Below are positions 1 to 11,343 of a stretch of DNA of 64,000 bases, piece by piece (the stretch's first letter is position 1; each line of letters begins with the position of its first letter). A model generated the notes under the pieces. That model searched no databases and was not told the origin of the DNA. It saw nothing but the letters and a program-made list of their open reading frames with translations. The stretch is from positions 312,001 to 376,000 of the forward strand of contig JAJEKV010000240.1 in NCBI GenBank assembly GCA_021234155.1, read 5' to 3'. Position numbers and translations under genes: made by a program. The DNA is from Isoetes taiwanensis (taxonomy: Eukaryota; Streptophyta; Lycopodiopsida; Isoetales; Isoetaceae).

Positions 1-860
1 AATCGCCACACACACATGTTGGACCACTTGTGGTTCAACACCATGCTTTATTTTGTTGTTGCAACTGAGCTTCAAACAAATGTCGCCCATAAAACAGATG
101 GCATAAGAAATGGCAACCCAAGCTAGATTTTTCGACTGCCAATGTGGTTGGGAAGGATTCCGGCATGATCTAGATAGTAGATTCCAACGCAACAAAAAGA
201 TGTGCCAAAGTCTATATTAGGTACACATCCCGTCAATCTAATACAACACAGAATAACCAAATCGATCACTGTTCCTGCAAAGGAGAATATGAAGAAATTC
301 ATTCGAGACAAAAGTGGATTCTTCCGGAACAATTTTAATGGCAGAAAATAGCATGTCGGCTTGATAGCTGTATATTATGTTTATGAAACTCTGGAGAAGC
401 GAAACAAACTAGATAACCTCTGGCGCCATGGCGCTAGTTTAGCACATCTGCCATAGCTCGAAAGGGGAATAGAGATGTGCCGGAATAACAGGGCAAGCTG
501 ATCGCAAGCTTTAATAATAAATACTCTTGCCACATCATGCTACCCTCCCATCACATTCGATGGCTAAGATATCACCTGCCCCCTTTGATCCAACGGTCGT
601 CAAATGTGTGACATGCCCCATGCATGCGCATGCATGCCTCCCATAGAAATCAAACGGATAAGAATGTGCCACCTCCATCATCCCCAAAAGAAACGGCCTA
701 GATCTATTTCAATATTAGACAATCTATATCACCAGACACATCCAAAATAATTTTATATATATTACAATATGGTTTATATGTTATATGGTTTTATCGTAAT
801 ATTTTGTTGTTTATTATTGTTCATGGCTATATGGTTTTAATGTGTGCTCTTTCATTTAGG
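1..860. other. AT-rich non-coding flank
   Basis: No convincing coding signal on either strand. It holds short palindromes: one around 421-436 centred on GGCGCCATGGCGC, and an ATGCATGC-type run near 620-640. The last 150 bases are TATA- and ATTT-rich. I see no gene here. Confidence 0.5.
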
Positions 861-2898
861 GAACATGTGAGATGAGCAGAATGGAGCCAAGGAAGCCCAG
901 CACAGGACATTGCCCCAGGCTCCAATGGAGGAAGATGGCCTGCTTATTGTTGCACCCGTGCAACAAGACGGTCTTTTGTAGAGGGCATCATAACTACAGT
1001 TGATCCTTTTGATAGTGTGAATGATGAAAGGCTGGGGAGATGATCATCTTGGAGTTGGCATTGGGAAGCTTCTTATCCAAATTGATACAATCATGTCCCA
1101 GAGAAGCTCTAGTGACTTCATTGTGTGCTCTAGGTTGTTGGAGTCCCAAACTCAGTTAAGATGGCCCATTAGATATATTACACAGAAGAATGGTGAGAAC
1201 CTAGAAGGCCCAACTGAACTACATACCCCAAGGCCCATCCTAGGCAATGTGGAAGATTTGGTGGTGGATGAGCATCCTTTGATCACAAGGAAGAGGCGCT
1301 ACATTTTTCATAAAAGACTGCCAAGGGTGCCCAAGAGGGCTAGAAGTGACAAATATTTAGAAAGGATGGAAAGTATGGTCCCAACGAAAGAAAACCTAGA
1401 GGCAATTAGGGGACAAGAGTGTTGCAATCTAGATTGCACAGTCCATACAGTGTGGATGACCTCGTGGAGATAAGGTCCCAATACATTGAACAACTTCAGA
1501 AAGATAGGATTAATTTCATCTACTCCTTGTATAGAAATTCCAGCTATGATGAAAACACAGGAAGGTTACTTTATCAATTGAGGGGCCTGAAGGTATGTAT
1601 GAGAGGATTCTTGGTGTAAGCAAGTCTTCATTTTACAGATACTGGGAGCAGGTTAGAAAAAGGCACAGGTTGATCCAACATGGCAATGCACTGATGTCTC
1701 AATCTATGCCCCACAAGTCGAAGGTGAATGAGCATGGTGTGCAAGTGGTCCAAAGGGTGTTGCCACAACAATAATCCAGAAAGCATACCTTAAAGACGTC
1801 ACCTCCATCCTAGAAACTACTAGAGGTCGGCCTCTTTCTCAATCACATTTCAGCAAGTTATGGAGAACTCACTTCTCAGACATGTGTTCCTTGCAACACA
1901 TGCCATTCTCAAAGTGCAAACGTTCGCATTCAACTGAAGGATACACTTGCATCAACTGCAATAGAGAAAGAAAGAATGGCAATTAGGGAGCAATTTGCAA
2001 GATTTTTGTGTCTAATTCATGATAAGATGGGCCAACACAAGACTTTCTTGCCAAAGCTAGATCCTTTGCCCAAGCTTTGTCAAAACGCTTTTCAGATGAA
2101 AGTAAGTCTGGCGGGTGTCTTAACACATGGGCATGGAACTGGAACATATGGTCATTTTGTGCTTGATCTATGGAGGGATGATCCAAATTTCCATGTGAGT
2201 TCTATTTCAAGTGCTTGAGAACACTAGAGAAAGGATTGATAGAAGGGAGGAGGTATTCTCCATCAGCCCCCATTTTTGAGGCTTTGATGGACGATCAACC
2301 GCTATGTTCCCAAAGGCAGATAAAAGAGCTCACATCCAAGGTGTCGAAAGAATCAAGGAGGACTTGGGATGATTTCCCCTTACTTGAGAAACAACTGCCA
2401 GAGGAGCTATGTGTTCAATTGGACAACTGTTGGAAAGAAAACAAGAATAGATGGATGTTTGGGGCAATGTCATACTTGACAGCAGTGGGAGTATTCAAGG
2501 TTGCGAAAGTGGGGTTCATGATTGTTGGGCATACGCATGATGATATAGATGCATTCTTCGGAACTTTCTCTATCAAGCTCAAGAGAGAAAATGTGACTAG
2601 TCTCCCTGAACTAATGGATGTGTTTGAGAGCTGCATTGACCTCAACCCAATGGCTTTCTTGATGGATGAAGTTGCAATTGCAGATTGGAAATCATTTGTC
2701 GAGGGATACTTGCGAGATGGTAAGGATCAGTTGACAGGACACACAAAGCTACTTCAGTTCAAGTTTTGGGTTAGGAAGGGTGTTGCCTGGTCTATGCCTC
2801 CTTCTCTGAGTTCTTTGAAAATTGGGTCCTCTTCTGAGAGCCTCATACTGGAGCACATCCTACTGGTGCTTCTCTTGGTCAGGATTGGAGTGCCATAG
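861..2898 (+). pseudogene. DUF7869-like transposon ORF, copy 1 (frameshifted, 3' truncated)
   Basis: Decayed copy of a large protein family found in mobile-looking loci of plants and other eukaryotes. The recognisable core is in 2215-2898: QLDNC, then ENKNRWMFG, then VGHTHDDIDAFFGTFS. This is the Asp-Asn / GHTHDDID pattern I associate with DUF7869; I infer an RNase-H-like transposase, which is unproven. The upstream block at 1021-1473 has DDHLGVGIGKL, matching EDRLGVAISKL in copy 2. Block 1976-2218 has the LIHDKMGQHKT segment, which copy 2 also has. Frame changes occur near 1040, 1440, 1620-1980 and 2215, so no intact protein can be read. It stops after the FVEGYLRDG / LLQFKFWVRKG segment and lacks the WLG-containing C-terminal region seen in copies 2 and 3. 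Copy 2 lies tail to tail. Confidence 0.65.
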
Positions 2899-2900
2899 AT

Positions 2901-3212
2901 GTCTGTGTGACCTTGGGTCTTTTTGGGCAAGATGTGCCCACAAGTTTTTATGATGCCCTTAACCATCATTCAATTAAATTGGGATTATGTCTTAATTTTT
3001 GGATAAATTTTATATTGCACTTTTTTAGTAACTTTGTTAAATTCACTTTTTTAGTAACTTTGTTGCCCTTAGACTAGAATAGATGTTAACATATAATCAC
3101 ACACGGGAATATAAACTCACACCTTAACTTCAAATTACAAAATCATATATCATGGAACTCAAGTAGTACACAACTTTTATTAACTGTAGAAAAGATACAT
3201 AGTAATTGTTTT
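2901..3212. other. AT-rich spacer between convergent DUF7869-like copies
   Basis: About 310 bases with a short direct repeat (TTTTTTAGTAACTTTGTT twice near 3023-3062). No coding signal and no clear terminal inverted repeat. Confidence 0.4.
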
Positions 3213-6140
3213 TCATTTTTCCACTAGCATCCCCAAGGATATGAGAACCTTATTCCTTACATCCTGAGGTATTGTAACTCTCGCTGTTTTACTAGGAATA
3301 GTTTTTGGAGTCCACGAGTACAATACGGTTTCAATGTCTAGCCAAAGATCAGGATCACTTGGATTTCTCCTCCACCTCTTTGTCCAACAATCTGAATATC
3401 TTTCTTTATCGGTGACATTACTCAACTGATGTACTGGACACCACCATTCCACGCGCACCTTATTGAAGTTAACATCACCTTCTTCTTTGCAAATATCCGG
3501 AGATAGTCCATCCCAACCACACTGGATAGGTCTCTAGATCTGCTGGTTTTACTACTACAAATTGGTTGCACTCCACGTCAGTAGAAGGTTCATAAGAATC
3601 CATGCCTAGATATTTTGGCCTATCCTTCTTAGGACCAACATAGTGTTTATCAGATTGAGGAGGAGCATATGCCTTCACAATGCTACTAATGGTACCATCA
3701 TCTTCGTCAGCACCAGCTAATGTTTTCCACTTACTTTAGGGAACCACCCTTCTTTCAGCTCTTGGGAGGATGTGTCTACCTCATCCAACAAGTTGATCAC
3801 CTTCTTCCAATAATCTATCAATGCACGATTTGTGTCATCCCGAATTAGTTTGCCAATGCTTGATGTAGTCATTGATGCCATCCTTAGTCAATCCCAATTG
3901 CTTGACTTCTTCAGTTGGTTTTAGAGCTTTTGGTTGACCAGGAGGTATCATAGGCTTGCCATTTGCATCCCTGCGCCAAATTTCTGCCCCACCTCTCCAC
4001 TTCTCCTCCTCAAGGTCTCATTTTCCATTGCATGATTGGAATCCCTTCTCTCACCCAAAAGTGAATTGAAGAGGTCTAGAATGACCTTCCATGTCGAGAG
4101 CATAACCATCCACAAAACTCTTCCAATCGGGCACTTCTTCTATGATAGATCCTATAGGAGATGGATTTGTACATCCATGAAATATTTCCAATAGCACAGG
4201 AAAGTTGGTAACCGTCTGTTTGTCTCAATACATGACTATATTTTCCAAACAATGCATCCACATCCTCATGAGTATGTAGGGCATTAGGAACCCCAAATTG
4301 ACTCTTTCAAAAACACCCACAAATGTTAAGTAGGATAGGAAAGAAAACATCCACTGTTCTTATTTTGACCAAAGACAATTATCTAGTTGCAAGAGGAACT
4401 TTTCAAGGATCTCGAGGTTTAGCACGAGATGTTGAAGCTCCAACATGTTCATTAGGTCCATTCCTCCTAAATCTTGCCTTGCTAAATTTTTCAATACTAT
4501 TAGGGGTTCCATCCAACAATGCACTATGTAGTGCACGGCTAGTCTGTAGGATCCTCAGAGGGTGACCATTGTAACCCTTCTCATAGTTTCTTAAACACCT
4601 CATGATACTCCCAATGTGAAAATCTGGACCATCACTCCACAACTCTAAACTGAAATGGCCATAATAGGTCCGGAGGCGCCCATGCAATATTGCCCGATCA
4701 TTGAAATCTGCAAAGGGTATGATCTTCCACATGACTTAGGAATGTACTTGAATTGTGGAAGACAAGTCTTCTGTTGGTCCATTTTATCATGTATAATACA
4801 TAGATAGTTATTAGGTTCCATTGCAGATAAGGTCCTCCACATCCAATAAGTTTATCTACATGATAGTTGATCTGTCATATGGTCCTTCATATGTTCCCTT
4901 ATCTTTGCCCTTAGACTTGGTTGCACAGTCTTATCTAGTGTCTCCTTCAGCTTAGCACATAAATTGCACTTGGCAAAGTTGTTTGAAGTTGCTATGGTCA
5001 CATGCTTGAAATGCTTATTCCATAGCCTACTAAAACTGGGCTGGGATATAGAGGCCACTCCAAGTTCCCGAAGCAATGCATTTATTTCCTCTAATATGCT
5101 CTTTGGGGTACAATGGGATGACAATCTCTTTTCAACAATAACTCTACCCTGTTCATCCTTCTTACTCTTATGTGGCATGTTTTCTGCATTGAAATCCACA
5201 TATCTTTCAAATATTTCCTTTGCAGCTATAGTTCTTGAGGTAGGCCTTACCAGGCCAGTGTTCCCATGCAATGCAATTTTACTACCATTTTCATGTCTCT
5301 TTTGCCAGTTGTGCCAAGAAGAGGTTGGAATTCCATGTATAGCCATCCATGCTTTTGAACATATCCACTTTCCATTCAATGGGAATCTTTTTCTTCTTTG
5401 ATCTTTCATCCACGAATTGCATAGCCAAATATGGTGTACATGAAATTCCTCCTCGCTATCACACTTATGTTCCTGATATGTAGCTCTTGCTCCCACCAAC
5501 TCCTCTATTGTGAACATTCTAACACAAGAAGCCCAACAACATTCACCTCCTCTAACCTTCATCATAGCTTCAGAGAACAATCATAACTGACTTGCATCTT
5601 TTGGTGGGATAATGTTTGAAAGTTGGAAGTGGCCTCTTGCTAATCTTTTGTGTGAACATTGTTGACAATGGTTCTACATCTATAGGAAACGTGTAGTTCC
5701 CTCCGGTTGAATATGTCCCTAGGCCATGCAACAATAGTTGGAACCTCTAGTTGCTTCACACAAGCTAGGCATTCTTGTTGTTTGAACCCTTTTTCCTTCC
5801 AATTGTCATATAATTTTGAGATTGCCACACCTAACCTGTCCTCCCCTAATCTTTCATCATTCCTTTGCATTGATAGGATCTGCTAGAACAATAATCCCTT
5901 CTCCCTCTGCCTCTCTCACATTTGCATGCATGCGGGATCTTGACCTTCTTGTTTTTCCAATCGACCAGTATAAAGTACAATTTCCTTTCCTTTGGCATCA
6001 TCCTTTTCATTTGAGGTCTTTTCCTTTCCTTTGCCATCATCTTTGTCATCTTCATTAGTTGGGGATTTTTCCTTGCCTTGATCAACATCATTGGGGCCTT
6101 GGGGATTTAGCATTTTGCATGCCATTGACCTAAAATGCAT
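3213..6140 (-). pseudogene. DUF7869-like transposon ORF, copy 2 (multiple frameshifts)
   Basis: Read on the minus strand from about 6140. An N-terminal Lys/Asp/Glu-rich segment comes first, then 5870-5640 with DERLGEDRLGVAISKL. The best-preserved block, 5580-4852 (242 codons), carries Cys pairs (GGECCWASC) and a SILEEINALLRELG / FSRLWNKHF segment. Block 4842-4403 has LCIIHDKMDQQKTCLP and FSLELWSDGPDFH. Between 4402 and 4262 the core QLDNC is followed by a stop where copy 1 has ENKN. Then THEDVDALFGKYSHV appears in another frame. The C-terminus (3678-3213) has FVVVKPADLETYPVWLGW and DCWTKRWRRNP, closely matching copy 3. I count at least five frame breaks, so this is a pseudogene. It is clearly a divergent paralogue of copy 1, not a recent duplicate. 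Confidence 0.65.
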
Positions 6141-6500
6141 AAAAACTTATAGTAAGTTAGCATATCCAAATAACATCTCCTTAGCATGAGTTAACCTATA
6201 ATATATTAACCTATAATAACCTTAAATGTTGTCACCTTAGAAAAAACTTTTGAGGGTATTATAGGTTAGCAATTTTTAGGTTAGAAGTTAATTATAGGTT
6301 ATTATAGGTTAGAAGTTTTAAGGTAGGTTATTATAGGTTAAAAGTTAAGGTTAGAAGAAGTAAGTTTACAACTTTTAAGGTTAGAAGTTCCAAGGTTAAA
6401 ACTTCTAACCTTAAATAAATATAACCTTTAAACTTCTAAAACTTAAAGCTTATAACCTTTAAACTTAAAATTTCCTATAACTTATAACCTTAGCCCCTTG
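6141..6500. repeat. Low-complexity AGGTTA / TAACCT tract
   Basis: Degenerate repeats of ATTATAGGTTAGAAGTT in direct orientation, followed by the complementary AACCTTTAAACTTC words, so the tract can partly fold back on itself. No coding signal. Confidence 0.5.
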
Positions 6501-6589
6501 CAATAAATTTTCATGCATAAATTATAATGGCGTGATTTTTTTTTTTTAAAGTAGTTATTACTTTCGAGTTTACACTCCCTTTCCAATTT

Positions 6590-7520
6590 TGTCTCTCTTT
6601 TTCGAGCTGGCAGTGCGATTTCATAGTGCATTTCGATTTCATAGTGCGATTTCATAGTGCTTTTGGGTGTGCGCTTCGTGGCTTCTCGTAACCTTCTCGA
6701 CTTGCAATCATCACATTAATTTTTAACAATCATCATTATTTTTAACAATCGCTTCTCGGGCGGCACCCCGGTAACCGGCACCGGCACCGGTAAGTAATTT
6801 TTGAGCTTTACGGCTTCGAGTTTTTACGTCTATGTGGTTTCTACAATCTTCTGCTTTTTCTCAGTGGCTTTTCGGCTTCTACAACCTTCTGTTTTTTCTC
6901 TGTGGCTTTTCGGCTTCTACAATCTTCTGCTTTTGGTTTTTCTGCTCAAAGCTTTCTACAAAGCTTTCGGCTGAAAGTTTTCTCGGCTTCTATATTAAAG
7001 TCTGTATTCAGAGGTTAGTATTTCATGTTCTTTACTTAAAGTACATTATCTTATTCTTCTTTTTTTATTCTAGTATTTGAAAGTTCTGTTCTATCGCCTT
7101 TATCTCGTTTCTTTATCCGTTATATGAGCTTCGTGGTTAATCAAGGGAGTGCTTTCACGCCTTAGACTTTTACATGCATCAGTCCTAAACTGCCCTAGCA
7201 CCTTCATATACAGATCTATTGCTTATAAACATGTTCTATTGTTTATATGATCTTGCTCTATGATCTTCCTATATGATCTTGCTCTATGATCTATCTGCTC
7301 TATGATCTTGCTTATATGATTTTGCTGTATCTGCTCTTATTCTATTTCACTAGCTCTTCCTCTATCTGCTCTAAATAATGAACTAAAACAATGAACTAAA
7401 CAAGAAGTATTATTATTATATATCTGCTCTATCTGCCTTCATTCTATTCTATTCTACTCTACTGCCTTCATACTCACTGGCTTCATATTTTGAATTCTGC
7501 ATTATGCATTCTGCATTATG
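6590..7520. repeat. Cluster of short tandem repeats and CT-rich DNA
   Basis: Contains GATTTCATAGTGC repeated near 6617-6660 and a 55-base unit repeated near 6831-6950 (TGGCTTTTCGGCTTCTACAA words). Near 6760-6790 there is a CCGGCACCGGCACCGG run. At 7210-7440 there are CTATGATCTTGCT / TCTATCTGCT repeats, and TTCTGCATTATGCA is repeated near 7494-7527. No supported gene. Confidence 0.5.
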
Positions 7521-7587
7521 CATTCTGTTAGAATAATATGTTAGAATGGCGATTTTGGGTTCCGATTTTCCACTAGGTTAATAAAAG

Positions 7588-7701
7588 CACGCCAGGCGCG
7601 TTTTTAGTTTGGCTTTTCTATTTCATATGGCTCTATACAAATCGCGCCAGGCGCGTGTGAAATAGATCTGTGAAAAAAACAAGGCAAACGCGCCTGGCGC
7701 G
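7588..7701. repeat. GC-rich palindrome cluster, left edge of the island
   Basis: Three copies of a 13-base palindrome with a single central base: CACGCCAGGCGCG (one mismatch) at 7588-7600, CGCGCCAGGCGCG at 7643-7655 and CGCGCCTGGCGCG at 7689-7701. The surroundings are AT-rich, so these are abrupt GC islands. The same motif recurs at 11067-11222 and, degenerated, at 13310-13420 and 14653. Confidence 0.8.
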
Positions 7702-7785
7702 TTTTGAATTATGTATGTTCAGAATCATTTTATGGGGAGCCTAATATATTACTTGCTAATTACTTAATTTATCTCGTTCTAGTGC

Positions 7786-8214
7786 CATGGATTTTCCTTA
7801 TGCATGGACACTGGCTGGTTCTAGATCAAATACACTTCCCCTGGACGACCATCAACTCTGGACCCTATACAAGATATTACTTGATTGTGCTGTTCAAAAC
7901 GTTCAAAGAGAGTTGGAGAATCCATTAGGCGACCAGATCGGGGGCCATGGGAACACTTCCATCGCATCTATGGACATATCCGACTCCTCATGCTCTTAGT
8001 AAGGCTCATGCCAACAAATAAGTACGAGGATTTGCTTTATAGTATCAAGGATCGATACAACACTCTGGTTTGGAGACTCGACATCCGCAGGGAAGATGAG
8101 GATCCTGTCATATCAGGGTGGTTCAGGTGGGACTTTTTATGGATTGGGCCGATGAAGTGGGCTTGTGTGACATATTGTAGAGATAGAAAGAATTCGCTAC
8201 CGCGCATTTTTTGA
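7786..8214 (+). pseudogene. Unrecognised ORF, one frame change
   Basis: An ATG at 7786 opens MDFPYAWTLAGSRSN and runs about 45 codons. A one-step frame change near 7925 continues into WEHFHRIYGHIRLL and then KYEDLLYSIKDRYNTLVWRLD, ending with FRWDFLWIGPMKWA and a stop at 8214. The combined protein would be about 140 residues. I recognise no family. Its position just inside the palindrome cluster suggests it belongs to the 7.6-14.7 kb island. It could be a diverged first exon or an independent small gene. Confidence 0.35.
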
Positions 8215-8322
8215 GTAAGAAGAAATGTACATATACTTTTTGAATATGAATACAAACTCGCTACCTGGCGCAATTTTGCACTATACTTTTCTGTCATTAG
8301 TTTATTTTTTTTTTATATGCAA

Positions 8323-8462
8323 TGTCGAAAACATTGAATCCTGTGATGCCCTCCAGCCAGTATGACCAACCCCAAGAAACTACATATTTTCATTAATGTG
8401 TAGTTTCATGGGGTTGATAAGACTGGCTAAAGACCATCACAGAATTCAAAGTTCACAACATC
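8323..8462. other. Long imperfect foldback (miRNA-precursor-like hairpin)
   Basis: Arms around 8325-8391 and 8396-8462 are near reverse complements. The inner stem pairs GAAACTACA (about 8375) with TGTAGTTTC (8398-8407), and the outer stem pairs CTGTGATG (8341) with CATCACAG (8435-8442). Arms are roughly three-quarters identical with small bulges, and the loop is about 10-14 bases. This geometry resembles a plant MIR foldback or a recent inverted duplication. No known miRNA was recognised. Confidence 0.5.
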
Positions 8463-8469
8463 ACGCAGA

Positions 8470-8854
8470 TGATATGATATATTCTTTTTTTTTGAATATC
8501 CAAATATACATACCTTTTTCAGACGTTCTTTTGGCCATGCTACAAATGTGCCCACGCTTTCACCAATGTAATCGCCACCGGGATGTCTTCTTGGAAGAGC
8601 CTCATCTTCATAATTGCAGTTTAGAATAGAAATCTTACAGAAACTGTTTCCAAGAGGAACACCATGACACATAGAACTTGGATTCAAATCTTCGATTTTA
8701 CACAATCCTACTCGGCGCTTCAAGTTTGCTGTTAAAAGATAGCATTCTTCTCCGACACTGATAAAGAACCAGAATGCATTGTAAAAAATAGAGGACGAAA
8801 AATTGAGAACAAGAGAATGCATTCGAATTCACCATAGTTCAGCAGACATCGAAT
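8470..8854. other. Spacer without recognisable gene
   Basis: A minus-strand open frame spans 8427-8822 but overlaps one foldback arm and has no recognisable motifs. I do not call it a gene. Confidence 0.35.
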
Positions 8855-9005
8855 GGGAATTGAAGGCGGCTCGATCGAATGGATTGAAGGCGGCTCGATC
8901 GATCGAATGGGATCGAACGGATCTTGGGCGCTCTGATAGTCGATTGTTCTTGGGCGCTCTGATACTAGGAATGATCTTGGGCGCTCTGATAGTAGGTGGC
9001 CGATT
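8855..9005. repeat. Short tandem repeats upstream of the RG-rich start
   Basis: GAAGGCGGCTCGATCGA is repeated twice near 8863-8905 and CTTGGGCGCTCTGATA three times at 8922-8995. It lies 250 bases upstream of the possible start at 9256 and could be promoter-proximal repeat DNA. Confidence 0.55.
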
Positions 9006-9255
9006 AGGTGGTAGTAGATTGCCACATATGCGTTTCTTGAAATTAATAATTAATTGTTATCTTGAAATTGCACTAAAAAGAAAAACACAATTTAAATTTG
9101 TAAATGAGCGGGACGGGCGGTTAATTAAGGCGGTATAAATTTAAAAGGACGCGAATTTGAATTTACGGTTGTAAATCTGACGGCCTAGATTATGAACGCA
9201 TACATATAAGTTTAAACCAAAACCCCAGTCTCATATTATCCGCACTTGCAGTTCT

Positions 9256-9342
9256 ATGGCGTCTAGAGGATCTGGCCGCGGCCGAGGCGCTGGTAGAGGT
9301 GGGCGACAGCCCAAAGCACAAATCCCAAGCCCGAGGTCTTGA
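9256..9342 (+). CDS. Possible RG-rich N-terminal exon of the island gene
   Basis: ATG at 9256 opens MASRGSGRGRGAGRGGRQPK and ends at TGA 9340-9342. Arg-Gly-rich leaders are common at the N-terminus of nucleic-acid-binding and mobile-element proteins. A TATA-like TATAAATTTAAAAGG lies near 9134 and ACATATAAG near 9202. I cannot define a splice join to the exon at 10376. It could be a first exon or a chance ORF. Confidence 0.3.
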   Translation: MASRGSGRGRGAGRGGRQPKAQIPSPRS

Positions 9343-10375
9343 ACAAGCAAAAGCACGTAATCCAACAAAGCCTCGGTGTAATTGATCTGCTTTTTGTTTT
9401 GTAATTGATTTGCTGTGTCCCTTTTATTGTTAGGTTTCTAGGATGTTTTTCAACCCGTGTATTTTTACGTGTATGCGTGTCTACGTGTATTGTCTACCTT
9501 TCATATTGTTTTCGTGGTCATTTCTCTTTGCTTTTACTACCTTTTTTGTGTGTTTTTTTGTTATAATCTTCTCCTTTACTCCGATATGTTTTTGTTGGAA
9601 CAATTCTCCATTTTGTATAATGTAGACCGTGTAAGTCTTTATACGTATTCTCAGTTCTTTTGACAAGTCTTTTTGTAGCCTAGTATGTCTCTTATAAAAG
9701 AGAAGTGTCAGAGGGTCCCCTCTTAAGAAAACGGCTCGGTAGCGATTTATAATTATGAGTGGTTTTGGTTGTCTCGCTACTTTCCACGTGTACAATTTAT
9801 GTTTTTGAAAGTAAAGGCGTCTATGAAAGCGCTTCGGCGATTTCATTACTCACCACATGATTGTAACATTAGGGATCTTCTAAAAATGTGAAAAGAAAAG
9901 CAAAGCTTCCCCAAGGAGGTCCGTGGACATCCGCAGAAAAAAACCAAGAACGGATGAAGATGTATCATTTGCAGATTTGGCACACGTTAGACCATTGACG
10001 ATACGATCGAAATAATGAAGGCTCGGTAGAGCCTCCATGTCCGTAAGAAGATCTACGAGAGGGCTCAATGGTATGTGGAGATCTTCAAGACTAGCGGAAA
10101 GACAGATCTGATTTTCATGTCTAGAGTTAAGGAAACAGATCAAATGAAGAAACAAGGTATTTCGATCACATGCGAAGAACGGGGACGATTCTTACTGTTC
10201 TGTATTACTTGAAGCCGGCCAGGAAAAATAAAAAGTATTGAAGAAGTTAAATTATTGGCAGTGCTAGTTCCTTTAAAGAGACCGCCCTAAGAACGGATGA
10301 GGCAGCAGATAACCTCTTCAAATTTGGTGGTCGGTGGTGATCTATTGACACCAAAAAATATGTGAAGGTCTCACC
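9343..10375. other. Region with no firm coding signal inside the island
   Basis: T-rich from 9370 to 9660, then more balanced composition with many short broken frames on both strands. Some of 10020-10375 may be decayed coding sequence leading into the frame that opens near 10360. Nothing identifiable. Confidence 0.35.
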
Positions 10376-11001
10376 GTGAGAAGAGCAATCAGTACAAGGC
10401 CGTCAGCTAGTCTGTACCTACAAGCTTTAAAAGAGAAGGAAGATGCAAGTTCTAGAGCCAGGGAAACACCAGACGTTCTAGGCATTACAGATATGACTAG
10501 TGATGATGACAAGGCGAGGAGGTTAGAGGCCATGAGCAAACTCAAGAAATATGTCGACAAGTATCCATCGGGCCTTAGCTTCACGCATCCTATCCATGTC
10601 GACAGGCTTTTCAGGTCCACGAAGGCTATGTTTGTCAGCAGAAGATTTGACAAGCAGCACGCAATGGAAATAGTCAACAGCATGATAGAAAACCCAGGAC
10701 AGGTGCCAATGCCGGCAGATGTGGTGCCTTTTGATATGAAGACGAAGAAGGTGTTGATATGGAATAAACTTGAAGATTTAACTGGCAACCTCGATATTCA
10801 CTTCATGATAATAGATGGCCAGCATTCAGTGGAGGCGCAGAAGGTTTTGATCAGTCAAGCACAAAAAACTGGAAATCAGTTATTCTATAGACTGTATTCA
10901 GTCAGAAATTGCCGATTCCTCAGTGGCTCCACAACAGCAGCAGAATTAGCCGAAATCAGCGCGCTACTGAATGACATGGGAAAGACATTCCTATACAAAA
11001 G
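10376..11001 (+). CDS. ParB/DGQHR-like protein, exon
   Basis: The best-preserved coding block of the island: about 208 codons ending at a plausible donor, AAAAG|GTATTT. Residues 86-156 have the layout of the ParB/sulfiredoxin-like fold. A segment FDKQHAMEIVNSMIENPGQV is followed by IPMP-like strand residues (VPMPADVVPF), then IHFMIIDGQHSVEAQ at residues 141-155. The IIDGQHxxEA signature is typical of DGQHR/ParB-type domains, which bind DNA or nucleotides. Assigning this fold is inference from the motif. The first 60 residues are charged (KEKEDASSRARE). The frame stays open 22 codons past the donor, which argues neither for nor against splicing. A DGQHR-type protein in a plant repeat island is unusual; capture from a microbe or virus is possible but unproven. 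Confidence 0.5.
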
Positions 11002-11343
11002 GTATTTTATGTTCCACACATAGCGTTCGCTAATCACGTATTCGCTAATCACGTATTTACAAGAAACGCGCCTGGCGCGATTTCTTCATATGGCTGCGAT
11101 TTTCTAAATACGTGATTAGCAAAAACGCGCCTGGCGCGTTTTATGTTGTTATTTGTGTGACGGATTTACAAGAAACGCGCCTGGCGCGAATTCTTCATCA
11201 TGAAGAAATCGCGCCAGGCGCGTTTCTTGTAAATACGTGATTAACTTAAAACGCTGGCGCTGCTTTTTATATTGTTACTTTCACGACTGCTTATTTTTTT
11301 TTTATCTAACGCCCATATTTTGCGGTCAGGTATGTGGAGCGAG
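11002..11343 (+). other. Inferred intron carrying long GC-rich hairpins
   Basis: Bounded by GT at 11002 and AG at 11342-11343; the join is in phase, with AG+C giving Ser followed by YARQNQWIEYG. A stronger-looking acceptor, GCGGTCAG, ends at 11329 but would shift frame, so the exact boundary is uncertain. Inside are four copies of the CGCGCC-T/A-GGCGCG palindrome at 11067-11079, 11126-11138, 11176-11188 and 11210-11222. Segments 11046-11089 and 11200-11243 are perfect 44-base reverse complements. A tighter near-perfect hairpin is formed by 11166-11198 with 11200-11233. Confidence 0.5.

Noticed and set aside
6180-6480. Telomere-like repeat from AGGTTA words
   Set aside because: The unit is not TTTAGGG or TTAGGG and is degenerate; simple low-complexity DNA.
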